Shown here piece by piece: positions 1 through 5,954 of a DNA stretch of 9,110 nt. The DNA is taken from assembly GCA_025355255.1 (NCBI GenBank), contig JANYAA010000267.1, positions 1-9,110 of the forward strand. The letters run 5' to 3'. Under the pieces are notes generated by a model. The model saw only the letters and a list, made by a program, of their open reading frames with translations, was not told the origin of the DNA and ran no database searches. The position numbers and the translations under genes were made by a program. Position 1 is the first letter of the stretch, and every line of letters starts with the position of its first letter. This stretch comes from Chloroflexota bacterium. GTDB taxonomy: Bacteria > Chloroflexota > Limnocylindria > Limnocylindrales > CSP1-4.

Positions 1-35
1 CCCTCGAGGGGCAGCACGGGCGTGGGCGCGGACAT
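1..35 (-). CDS. 5' end of a further gene in the catabolic operon (partial)
   Basis: A start codon (ATG, bases 35-33 on the minus strand) follows the dehydratase large-subunit stop by 18 bp. A purine-rich ribosome binding site, GAGGGAGA (bases 48-41), lies 5 bp before it. Only eleven full codons are visible, reading MSAPTPVLPLE, with a glycine next, before the window ends. The tight spacing and strand make it the likely fourth gene of the unit that starts with the RraA-like gene. The ending LPLEG resembles the residues that often precede the first strand of classical short-chain dehydrogenases, which would suit the pathway, but eleven residues cannot establish a family. A GTG at 50-48 is an alternative but worse-placed start. 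Confidence 0.5.
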   Translation of the reverse strand, partial: MSAPTPVLPLE

Positions 36-53
36 CGGCGTCTCCCTCACCGG

Positions 54-1268
54 TCAGCCGGCGGCTGTGCCGGATGCCACCTGGACGAGCGGCAGGCAGG
101 CAGGCCCCACGGGGTCAAACGACTTGTACGTGAGGACAAACTCCTGATGGCCCATCTGCTCGCTTGCGGTCTGGCGCCCGTCAGCCACCTCGCGGACCAG
201 CGCGATGATCTCGTCGCCCACTTCGGCCAGCGTGCCCAGTCCCCGGATGACCCTCCCGGCATTCACGTCCATGTCGTCGGCCATCCGGTCGTACGTCTCG
301 GGGTTCGCGCACACCTTGACGATGGGTGCGATCGCCGAGCCCACAACGGAGCCGCGGCCAGTGGTGAACAGGATCAGGTGCGCCCCGCAGGCCATCAGCT
401 CGGCAGCTTCGGCGTTGTCATTGATGTTGGGGAAGCCCCAGCGCACCTCGCCGTCGGGGATGACGTCAAGCAGGTAGCAGCCGGGGTGCGCGGGGATGTC
501 GCCGGGCTTCACGACCCCCACGATGGGCCCGTGGCCGCTCTTGGCGTACGCCCCAAGCGACTTCTCCTCAATCGTGGTGAGCCCGCCCTCGGCGTTGCCC
601 GCGGCAAAGCTGCCGTGGCCGAGGACCTTGTAGTACGCCTCAGCCTTCTGCACTGCGGCAATCAGCTCCTGGCCAAGCTCGGGGGTGACGGCCCGCTCGG
701 CCATGCGGTATTCGCAACCGATGAGCTCGCCGGTCTCCTCAAAGATCACCGTTGCGCCGGCCGCAGCCATGCGGTCGAAAGCGATGCCGACTGCCGGGTT
801 GGCAGTGATGCCGCTGGTGCTGTCGGAGCCGCCGCAGATGGTGCCCACCACGAGGTCGCCCAGGCTGATGGGCACGCGGGCGACGGAGCGGATCTGCTCG
901 CGCGCCGCCGTTACCCAGGCGCGCCCGGCCTCAATCGTCGCGCGCGTCCCGCCCTCCTGCTGCACCACAAGGGTGTGGACGGGCCGGCCGGTGTGCGCGA
1001 CCCGCCGCGCCAGCTCGGCCCGGTCGAAGCCCTCGCAGCCCAAAGACACGATCAGGACCGCTCCCACGTTGGGGTGCGTCGCGAGGCGCTCCAGCATCAT
1101 GGCGGCGTAGTCGTTGGGGTAGCAGCCCCCGAAGCCGATGACGTGGACGTCGTCCTCGAGACCGGCCGCGATACGCGTGGCGACGTGGTGCGAGCACTCG
1201 ACGGTGTAGATGACGGCGACGACGTTCCGGATGCCCTTCCGGCCGTCAGACCGCAGATAGCCCTGCAT
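54..1268 (-). CDS. UxaA-family dehydratase, large catalytic subunit
   Basis: This 404-residue protein is the C-terminal, catalytic part of the altronate/galactarate dehydratase (UxaA/GarD) family, metal-dependent cytoplasmic enzymes that remove water from sugar acids to give 2-keto-3-deoxy acids. Visible family blocks are VSLGCEGFD (75-82), CGGSDSTSGITANPAVG (145-161), FEETGELIGCE (176-186), GGLTTIEEKSLGAYAKSG (228-245) and IVKVCANPETYDRMADDMD (316-334). E. coli UxaA is one chain of roughly 500 residues; here the SAF part is a separate gene ending 5 bp upstream, the split arrangement also known for sulfolactate sulfo-lyase SuyAB and the Campylobacter jejuni fucose locus. The ATG at 1268 is preceded by a GGGGAGG-like ribosome site 10 bp away. 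Family is secure. The substrate (altronate, fuconate, another aldonate, or sulfolactate) is not, but the sugar-transport context favours a sugar acid. Confidence 0.92.
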   Translation of the reverse strand: MQGYLRSDGRKGIRNVVAVIYTVECSHHVATRIAAGLEDDVHVIGFGGCYPNDYAAMMLERLATHPNVGAVLIVSLGCEGFDRAELARRVAHTGRPVHTLVVQQEGGTRATIEAGRAWVTAAREQIRSVARVPISLGDLVVGTICGGSDSTSGITANPAVGIAFDRMAAAGATVIFEETGELIGCEYRMAERAVTPELGQELIAAVQKAEAYYKVLGHGSFAAGNAEGGLTTIEEKSLGAYAKSGHGPIVGVVKPGDIPAHPGCYLLDVIPDGEVRWGFPNINDNAEAAELMACGAHLILFTTGRGSVVGSAIAPIVKVCANPETYDRMADDMDVNAGRVIRGLGTLAEVGDEIIALVREVADGRQTASEQMGHQEFVLTYKSFDPVGPACLPLVQVASGTAAG

Positions 1269-1273
1269 CGCGT

Positions 1274-1591
1274 TCAGGCCTCCCCTCGCGCATGCGTGCG
1301 CATGTACAGGCTCTCGAGGTTGTGGGTATGGACCAGCTCGCCGCGGGCGACGGCGCTTGTCGTCCGCCCGATGGGCATGCCGTAGCGGATCGCCACAGTC
1401 CCTGAGGGGAGATCGTCCGCGGCCACCTTGAAGCCCAGCGGCAGCGGCACCGGCGACACGATGGCCTCGTTGCCGATTCGGTAGGGGTCGCCCGCGGGAA
1501 TGATCGCGGTGACGATCAGAACGTTGTCCCCATCAGCGAGCCGCAGCAGCCGAGGGTCGAGTTCCACGCCCGGGTCTACAGGACGTGCCAT
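1274..1591 (-). CDS. UxaA-family dehydratase, small SAF-domain subunit
   Basis: This protein of 105 residues is a stand-alone SAF domain, matching the N-terminal part of altronate dehydratase and the small subunit SuyA of sulfolactate sulfo-lyase. The core runs from PLPLGFKVAADDL (48-60) through YGMPIGRTTSAVARGE (70-85) to VHTHNLES (87-94). The family ending V-H-x-H-N is intact; these histidine/asparagine residues are thought to contribute to the active site with the large subunit. I chose ATG 1591 rather than the in-frame GTG at 1600, because the ribosome site GGGAGGT (1607-1601) sits 9 bp before the ATG but directly abuts the GTG. With this start the gene overlaps the end of the upstream rraA-like gene by 16 bp. 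Overlap upstream and a 5-bp gap downstream indicate translational coupling, as expected for subunits of one enzyme. Confidence 0.88.
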   Translation of the reverse strand: MARPVDPGVELDPRLLRLADGDNVLIVTAIIPAGDPYRIGNEAIVSPVPLPLGFKVAADDLPSGTVAIRYGMPIGRTTSAVARGELVHTHNLESLYMRTHARGEA

Positions 1592-2265
1592 CGGTCCCAC
1601 ACCTCCCGCAGGCTGGCGCCGCTGAGGAGCTCTTGTAGCACCGAGCGCTCGGCTGTTGCCCGGTCCATGGCGCGCCGGAGGACCTCTGGCTCGACAGCGC
1701 GCGGGACGACCACCACCCCGTCATCATCCGCGAGGACCAGGTCCCCAGGAGCAACGAGCACGCCGCCGCAGCGAACCGTTCCGCCCGCCGCAACCACGCG
1801 CATCCGGCCGCGGAAGTCGATAGGCCGTGACGCGGGCGCAAAGACGTCGAAGCCCACCGCCAAGATCTTGGACACGTCGCGCACCGGGCCATCGCAGACG
1901 GCGCCCACGGCCCCGTGGCCCTTCGCCGAGGCGGAGAACAGCTCCCCCCAATACGCCGTCCGGGCGTCGGGCCCGGTTGCGATGACGGCCACCGAGCTCG
2001 GTTCGAGGCTGTCGATGAACGCCATGGCGTCTCCGTAGGGATCACCGAAATCGGTCTCGCTTGGCGCAAACTCCACCGTTCTGGCCCGTCCTGCGACCCT
2101 TGCCCCAGGGCGGACAGCTCCGATCCCGGCGGTCATGACCTGATTGCGAACGCCCACGCTGTCGCACGAGTCCGAGAGGATTGCGGTTGAGAGGAGCGCG
2201 GCGATCTCGGGCGTCAGATCCTCAAACAACATCGACAGAGGTTGAACATTCGTTTGCTCAGTCAT
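1576..2265 (-). CDS. RraA-family protein, likely pyruvate-forming class II aldolase
   Basis: This 229-residue protein belongs to the RraA/HMG-CHA aldolase fold family. Members are metal-dependent aldolases that split 4-hydroxy-2-oxo acids to pyruvate; E. coli RraA itself inhibits RNase E. Visible motifs are the WGELFSASAKG helix (106-116), the metal/substrate loop CDGPVRD (124-130) and the late block PGDLVLADDDGVVVVP (173-188). Beside a dehydratase that makes 2-keto-3-deoxy acids, a retro-aldol role fits better than RNase regulation (inference). From memory, characterised aldolases have an Asp 20 residues before the Arg-Asp pair; here that position is Glu108. The frame stays open 46 codons further upstream, to 2403, but ATG 2265 gives the usual family length, and the upstream part crosses the divergent promoter. 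The start has no ribosome site and a TATACT box ends 7 bp before it, suggesting a leaderless mRNA. Confidence 0.85.
   Translation of the reverse strand: MTEQTNVQPLSMLFEDLTPEIAALLSTAILSDSCDSVGVRNQVMTAGIGAVRPGARVAGRARTVEFAPSETDFGDPYGDAMAFIDSLEPSSVAVIATGPDARTAYWGELFSASAKGHGAVGAVCDGPVRDVSKILAVGFDVFAPASRPIDFRGRMRVVAAGGTVRCGGVLVAPGDLVLADDDGVVVVPRAVEPEVLRRAMDRATAERSVLQELLSGASLREVWDRWHVL
1601..1607 (-). promoter_or_regulatory. Ribosome binding site deciding the small-subunit start
   Basis: GGGAGGT reads on the minus strand inside the 3' end of the rraA-like gene, 9 bp before ATG 1591 and directly touching the in-frame GTG at 1600. The spacing makes the ATG the real start. Position and sequence are seen directly; function is inferred. 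Confidence 0.7.
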
Positions 2266-2272
2266 GTGCGGC

Positions 2273-2278
2273 AGTATA
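2273..2278 (-). promoter_or_regulatory. -10 box of a leaderless promoter for the rraA-like gene
   Basis: TATACT on the minus strand (2278-2273) differs from TATAAT by one base. It ends 7 bp before the start codon, so transcription would begin at or within a base or two of the ATG. No purine-rich ribosome site lies in the 15 bp upstream of the ATG. The region 16-18 bp further upstream (around 2295-2302) has no TTGACA-like hexamer, so the -35 is weak or an activator helps. Leaderless mRNAs are common in Actinomycetota and several other high-GC lineages. Confidence 0.55.
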
Positions 2279-2357
2279 GCCACCCCGCGACCGAGCGCAT
2301 AGCGTGAGCGGAGGAGCGTCAGGGCCAATTGGTGCGGAACGGTTGCGGCGGAAGTTA

Positions 2358-2391
2358 TATCGTTACCACCGAGCGTGTTTATCGTTACCAC
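2358..2391. repeat. Two exact 12-bp direct repeats, likely tandem regulator sites
   Basis: TATCGTTACCAC occurs at 2358-2369 and again at 2380-2391, a period of 22 bp, about two helical turns, so both copies face the same side of the DNA. The second copy ends one base before the TTGACA of the plus-strand promoter. With transcription starting near 2428, the repeats centre near -64 and -42, positions typical of a class II activator or of a repressor blocking the -35. The second copy with its flanks also forms an imperfect dyad, GTGTTTATCGTTACCAC (2375-2391), of a size used by LacI-family dimers. I did not see this 12-mer elsewhere in the window. Binding by the LacI-type protein encoded here is an inference. 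Confidence 0.6.
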
Positions 2392-2392
2392 G

Positions 2393-2421
2393 TTGACATG
2401 CATACGGGCGGACCGTACGCT
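2393..2421 (+). promoter_or_regulatory. Promoter of the ABC transporter unit
   Basis: A consensus -35 TTGACA (2393-2398) is followed after exactly 17 bp by TACGCT (2416-2421), a TANNNT-type -10. The predicted start near 2428 gives a leader of about 67 nt before the binding-protein ATG at 2495. The leader contains a small dyad, GTGGC-AAGCG-GCCAC (2461-2475), just before the ribosome site. The promoter adjoins the two direct repeats at 2358-2391. Confidence 0.65.
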
Positions 2422-2481
2422 GCCCGTGTTGCGGCGCCTTGGCGTCAGCCGGCGTCACCAGTGGCAAGCGGCCACCAGTTT

Positions 2482-2488
2482 GGAGGAG
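2482..2488 (+). promoter_or_regulatory. Ribosome binding site of the sugar-binding lipoprotein
   Basis: GGAGGAG lies 6 bp before ATG 2495 (8 bp if only GGAGG is counted). It decides the start: the frame is open back to 2375, but only translation from 2495 begins with a proper lipoprotein signal peptide, and the earlier part would cross the promoter. Confidence 0.8.
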
Positions 2489-2494
2489 CTTTTC

Positions 2495-3883
2495 ATGAGT
2501 TCGCTGTCCAGGCATCAGGTCCTGGCCCGTCTCCTCGCAGGATCCGTGGCGGCGATGCTGCTGGTCAGCGCGTGCTCCGGGTCAACGACGCCCGCGACCA
2601 AGGCCCCCGGCGCCAGCGCGTCCGGAGCCCCGGCAGGCGGCCAGGAGGATCCCAAGGCCACCGACTCCGGCGGCAAGATCATGGTCTGGGTTGACGCTCC
2701 GCGCCAGCCCGCCGCCGAGGCCTTCCAGAAGGCGTACCCGGATATCCCGATCGAGATCAATGCGATCGCCGGCAACGTCGGCAGCACAGACCTCCAGCAG
2801 AAGTTCGCGCTGTTCAACCAGGCCGGCAGCGGCTGGCCGGACGCGATCTTCTTCCCGTCCAACGACGACATCGCCTGGGCCACCAGCGCGAAGATCAACT
2901 ACGCGCGTGATCTGAGCGGCATCCTCAAGGACTACCTTTCCGGCTACACGGCGGCCAACAACGCGCCGTGCAACATCGACAACACGGTCCGCTGCGCCCG
3001 CAACGACTCGGCGCCGGACGTGTTCTGGTACAACGCCAAGCTGTTCAAGGATTGGGGCTACACCCCGCCGACGACATGGGAGGACTACCAGACCCTCGGC
3101 ATCAAGATCGCCACCGAGCATCCGGGCTACGTCTCGGGCTTCCTCGGCGATGCCTATGCGCCTGACCGCTACCTCTGGGCCAGCGGCTGCCCCACCAACG
3201 ATCGTCTCTCCGAGACCAAGGCCCACATCAACACCAGCGACCCGCTGTGCAAGCGCGTCGTGGACCTCATCGACAAGATGGTCGCCGCGAAGGCGCTCAG
3301 CCCTGTCGGCATCTTCGACCCCAACGCCGCGCAAGTCGGCCCCAAGCTCGCCATGAGCCCGGGCGCAGTGTGGTGGGGCAACTACCTGTTCCGCGACACC
3401 TGGAAGATCCCGGCCGGCCAGATGACGGCCACCGCGCCGATCCACTGGTCGAGCGAGAACCCGGGCTTCACCGGCGACGAGGGCGGCGGCCTCTGGGGCG
3501 TGTCGTCCCACATCAAGGGCAAGCAGCTTGACAACACCCTGACCTTCATCAAGTTCGTCACCAGCGATCCCCGCTGGCAGGTCGAGCTCTCGACGGGCCT
3601 CCCGGCCTACACCGCTCCCCAGCAGGCCTGGCTGGACAAGGGCGCGAAGGACGGCTACTTCAACGACTATCCCACCACGGCGGCCGCGATGGTCGCAGCG
3701 GGCAACGCGGTCCGCGGCAACCACTACTACATGCTCTACAACACCGGCGGCATCTGGAGCAAGACCGTCACGCCGGTGCTCACCAGCGGCAAGGACCTCT
3801 CTGCGGCCTGGGACGCCTTCGGGACCCAGCTCGTGAACGAGGCCAAGACCTTCGGCTACGAGGTTGTGGCAACCGGGAACTAA
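2495..3883 (+). CDS. CUT1-type ABC sugar-binding lipoprotein (family 1)
   Basis: A 462-residue extracellular solute-binding protein captures a carbohydrate and hands it to the two permeases encoded next. The signal peptide has Arg/His near the N-terminus, a hydrophobic stretch (about 12-24) and lipobox VSAC with Cys27 as the lipid-anchored residue. A low-complexity Ser/Thr/Ala/Pro/Gly linker (28-60) reaches the folded domain starting at KIMVWVDAPRQPAAEAFQKA (61-80). Typical family elements follow: the FNQAGSGWPDAIFF block, TTWEDYQ, and near the C-terminal third GGGLWGVSSHIKGKQLDNTL and FIKFVTSDP. Four cysteines outside the signal peptide (159, 167, 232, 252) could form disulfides. Length is normal for the family. 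Many aromatic residues fit a sugar ligand, but the ligand cannot be named. It is first in the plus-strand unit, behind a good promoter and ribosome site. Confidence 0.9.
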   Translation: MSSLSRHQVLARLLAGSVAAMLLVSACSGSTTPATKAPGASASGAPAGGQEDPKATDSGGKIMVWVDAPRQPAAEAFQKAYPDIPIEINAIAGNVGSTDLQQKFALFNQAGSGWPDAIFFPSNDDIAWATSAKINYARDLSGILKDYLSGYTAANNAPCNIDNTVRCARNDSAPDVFWYNAKLFKDWGYTPPTTWEDYQTLGIKIATEHPGYVSGFLGDAYAPDRYLWASGCPTNDRLSETKAHINTSDPLCKRVVDLIDKMVAAKALSPVGIFDPNAAQVGPKLAMSPGAVWWGNYLFRDTWKIPAGQMTATAPIHWSSENPGFTGDEGGGLWGVSSHIKGKQLDNTLTFIKFVTSDPRWQVELSTGLPAYTAPQQAWLDKGAKDGYFNDYPTTAAAMVAAGNAVRGNHYYMLYNTGGIWSKTVTPVLTSGKDLSAAWDAFGTQLVNEAKTFGYEVVATGN

Positions 3884-3889
3884 TCCCGG
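3873..3889 (+). promoter_or_regulatory. Hairpin spanning the stop codon of the binding-protein gene
   Basis: CCGGGA (3873-3878) pairs perfectly with TCCCGG (3884-3889) around the loop ACTAA, which contains the TAA stop codon. The 6-bp stem is mostly G-C. Together with the larger hairpin 47 bp downstream it could protect the 3' end of the binding-protein mRNA. There is no T-run, so it is not a classical terminator. Confidence 0.45.
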
Positions 3890-3935
3890 GCGACGTCGTC
3901 GCAGCCATCCCTCGCGAAGTCCAGTTGTCTAGACT

Positions 3936-3971
3936 GATGGAGGGGAGCCGGGTCGCCGACTCCCCTCCATC
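3936..3971 (+). promoter_or_regulatory. Strong intercistronic hairpin after the binding-protein gene
   Basis: The left arm GATGGAGGGGAG (3936-3947) and right arm CTCCCCTCCATC (3960-3971) are a perfect 12-bp inverted repeat. After one C/A mismatch, three more G-C pairs close on a GTCG tetraloop (3952-3955). It lies 52 bp after the binding-protein stop and 114 bp before the first permease start. The sequence after it (TCCACATCTCGC) has no T-run, so it is a leaky terminator or RNA-stabilising element rather than a full stop. Such elements after binding-protein genes, as between malE and malF, let the binding protein be made in excess over the permeases. The rest of the 202-bp gap 3884-4085 shows no gene. 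Confidence 0.7.
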
Positions 3972-4066
3972 TCCACATCTCGCGTCACGCACGGTGAACC
4001 ACCGCCACGTCCACCGGGCAACGCCTGAGCAAGTCAGACGCCCCTCCAATCCCAGCCACGTCGGCA

Positions 4067-4076
4067 CGTGTACACG
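4067..4076. repeat. Perfect 10-bp palindrome before the first permease
   Basis: CGTGTACACG is its own reverse complement and lies 9 bp before the chosen ATG at 4086. The in-frame GTG at 4068 falls inside it. It might be an operator half-site pair or chance; there is no second copy in the window that I could see. Confidence 0.3.
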
Positions 4077-4085
4077 CAGGATCCC

Positions 4086-5012
4086 ATGACCGCAACGATG
4101 ATCGGCGAACCCGCAATCGCGCGACCGGCCCCGCGCAGGCGCCGGTTCGGACTGCCCGGTACGGAGTCACGCGGGGCCGCCATCCTGGTGATGCCCTTCG
4201 TCCTGCTCCTGATCGTCGCGGGGATCATCCCGACCGGGTACGCCCTCATTCAGAGCCTGCAGGCTGCTCAGGGCTTCGGGTTTGACAACTTCGCGCGGAT
4301 CGTCGGCGACTTCCGGTTTGTGGACACGTTCCTCCACATCTTCCTGACCCTGCTCGTGTGGCTGCCGATCATGATGGTCGGTGTCGTGGGCCTGTCCCTG
4401 CTCGTGTACTCGAGCCCGGGGCGCTTCGGGTCGACGATGCGATTTTTCTACTACATCCCGGGCGCCCTGGCGGGCGTCGCCAACTTCATGCTCTGGCTGT
4501 TCATCCTCAACCCCGGCCAGAGCCCCATCGACTTCCTCTGGAACGGGTTTGGCTTCACCACGCTGAACCAGGTGGCCCAGCCGGGCCAGCTGCCGATCAT
4601 CTTGGCGGCGATGCTGTTCTTCCAGGGTGCCGGCACCTGGCTCGTGATCGTCAATGGCGGCCTCAACGGCATCCCGGACGAGGTCCTCGAGGCAGCCGTG
4701 GTGGATGGCGCGGGCCCTGTCGCCATGGCCTGGACGATCATGCTGCCGATCATTCGCCCTTGGCTCGGCTACATGCTCCTGCTCAACGTCGCCTATGGGT
4801 TCCAGCTGTTTATCGAGCCCCTGGTCATGAGCCAGGTCACGCACGGCCAGATCTCCCCCCAGTGGAGCCCCAACCAGCTGAGCTACACCTATGCGTACCA
4901 GATCCTGGACACAGGTGCCGCCGCAGCGATGTCCGTGATCCTGCTCCTGATCTCGCTGGGCCTCGGCCTGTGGATCGTCCTCCGCAGCGGCCTGTTCTCT
5001 GATGAGCGCTGA
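4086..5012 (+). CDS. CUT1-type ABC sugar permease, first subunit (MalF-like)
   Basis: A 308-residue inner-membrane permease of the binding-protein-dependent (MalF/UgpA-like) type. About six hydrophobic segments are visible, near residues 31-55, 82-108, 119-141, 169-192, 226-248 and 277-302. The cytoplasmic EAA loop, which docks to the ATPase, reads EAAVVDGAGPVAMAWTIMLP (202-221), with the conserved Glu-Ala-Ala, Gly and Leu-Pro. A basic N-terminal stretch (APRRRRFG) precedes the first helix, fitting the positive-inside rule. The start is uncertain: ATG 4086 has AGGA 4 bp upstream. The in-frame GTG 4068 has no ribosome site, and ATG 4098 is a third choice. The next permease begins 12 bp after the stop. 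It forms a heterodimer with that subunit to move the ligand of the upstream binding protein. Confidence 0.9.
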   Translation: MTATMIGEPAIARPAPRRRRFGLPGTESRGAAILVMPFVLLLIVAGIIPTGYALIQSLQAAQGFGFDNFARIVGDFRFVDTFLHIFLTLLVWLPIMMVGVVGLSLLVYSSPGRFGSTMRFFYYIPGALAGVANFMLWLFILNPGQSPIDFLWNGFGFTTLNQVAQPGQLPIILAAMLFFQGAGTWLVIVNGGLNGIPDEVLEAAVVDGAGPVAMAWTIMLPIIRPWLGYMLLLNVAYGFQLFIEPLVMSQVTHGQISPQWSPNQLSYTYAYQILDTGAAAAMSVILLLISLGLGLWIVLRSGLFSDER

Positions 5013-5017
5013 GGGAG
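5011..5017 (+). promoter_or_regulatory. Ribosome binding site of the second permease
   Basis: GAGGGAG begins inside the TGA stop codon of the first permease and lies 7 bp before ATG 5025. The placement suggests translational coupling, so the two permease subunits are made together. Confidence 0.65.
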
Positions 5018-5024
5018 TCAGGCC

Positions 5025-5954
5025 ATGAGCAATTCGCGCAAGAGCTCTGGGTCGCGGCACGCGGCCACCTCGCGCTGGACCCCGTCGCGGGCAGGTCGCG
5101 TCGGAACGATGTCGGCCGCCGCGTTCATCTTTGCCGTTCCTATCCTGACCTTCATCCTCATGGGTTTCCGCCAGGAGAACAGCACGGGGCAGGTGCCCGG
5201 CGGGATCTTCTCAATCTTGGGCCTGTCGCTCGAGAACGCGAAGCGCAACCTCGACGTCGTCATGTCGTACAACCACGGCATCTTCGTGACTTGGATGCAG
5301 AACTCCCTGATCGTCGGGGTCGGCGGCACCCTCCTCGCCGTGCTCACGGCGCTCCCCGCGGGCTACGCCCTTGCGAAGCTGCGCTTCAACGGTCGCCGGG
5401 TGCTCCGGTTCATCACGCTCCTCACGATGGTGATGCCCAACACCGTGCTCGTCATCCCGCTCTTCCTCGAGGTCAGCGCCATCGGCGGCATCGGCAAGCT
5501 GTGGCCCGTGATCGTGATCATGGGCTTCTACCCCTTCGGCGTGTACCTCTCGTACATCCACTTCCTCACGACCCTGCCGCGCGAGTTGGTGGAGGCCGCA
5601 CGACTAGACGGCCTGTCCGAAGTGATGGTCTTCCTCCGCATCGCCCTCCCGGTCTCCAAGCAGGCGGTGGCCCTAGTCATCTTCTTCAGCTTCGTGGCGA
5701 ACTGGACCAACTACTTCCTGCCGCTGGTGCTGTTGCCGCTCTCGGAGCAGGGAACGGTGACGCTTGGCCTGCAGCAGCTGATCGGCTCAAGCCCGCTGTT
5801 CGACCCCACAATGTCTGCCGGCCTGACCACGAAGCTGTATATGCCCCAGCTGGCCCTGGCAACGACGATCATGATCGTTCCGGTGCTGGCGGTGTTCATC
5901 GGCGCACAGCGGTTCCTGATGCGGGGCGCCGTCGTGGGGGCCGTGAAGGGCTGA
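5025..5954 (+). CDS. CUT1-type ABC sugar permease, second subunit (MalG-like)
   Basis: A 309-residue membrane protein, partner of the preceding permease. The N-terminal 28 residues are hydrophilic and rich in Ser and Arg. Hydrophobic segments follow near 29-48, 90-116, 126-150, 159-182, 212-238 and 273-296. The EAA loop reads EAARLDGLSEVMVFLRIALP (190-209), close to the family consensus, and the segment ALPAGYALAKLRF (109-121) is typical of MalG-like subunits. The start has a good ribosome site. No ATP-binding subunit follows; the next gene is a regulator. This is usual in many Gram-positive CUT1 systems, where one MsmK/MsiK-type ATPase serves several transporters, so the ATPase is presumably encoded elsewhere (inference). 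Confidence 0.92.
   Translation: MSNSRKSSGSRHAATSRWTPSRAGRVGTMSAAAFIFAVPILTFILMGFRQENSTGQVPGGIFSILGLSLENAKRNLDVVMSYNHGIFVTWMQNSLIVGVGGTLLAVLTALPAGYALAKLRFNGRRVLRFITLLTMVMPNTVLVIPLFLEVSAIGGIGKLWPVIVIMGFYPFGVYLSYIHFLTTLPRELVEAARLDGLSEVMVFLRIALPVSKQAVALVIFFSFVANWTNYFLPLVLLPLSEQGTVTLGLQQLIGSSPLFDPTMSAGLTTKLYMPQLALATTIMIVPVLAVFIGAQRFLMRGAVVGAVKG

Noticed and set aside
147..1385. Long plus-strand open frame opposite the dehydratase genes
   Set aside because: The opposite strand carries clear UxaA-family motifs. This frame is Arg/His/Ala-rich with no recognisable domain, a usual by-product of high GC.
54..1591. Sulfolactate sulfo-lyase SuyAB as the identity of the split dehydratase
   Set aside because: Size and split match, but no sulfonate-related gene is nearby and the neighbours are sugar transport and sugar-acid enzymes. 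Kept only as an alternative.
2266..2403. 46-codon N-terminal extension of the rraA-like gene, from an upstream ATG at 2403
   Set aside because: It would run across the tandem repeats and the divergent promoter, the residues do not look like the family, and ATG 2265 gives the normal length of about 230 residues.
2582..3724. 380-codon minus-strand open frame opposite the binding-protein gene
   Set aside because: Val/Arg/Ala-rich without motifs, fully antisense to a well-supported lipoprotein gene.
3930..3935. TAGACT as a -10 box for a separate permease promoter
   Set aside because: No -35-like hexamer at the right distance, and it abuts the strong hairpin that would follow immediately in the transcript.
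4167..5060. 297-codon minus-strand open frame opposite the first permease
   Set aside because: Composition is His/Asp/Gln/Arg-rich, the typical antisense of membrane-helix codons, with no ribosome site or domain.
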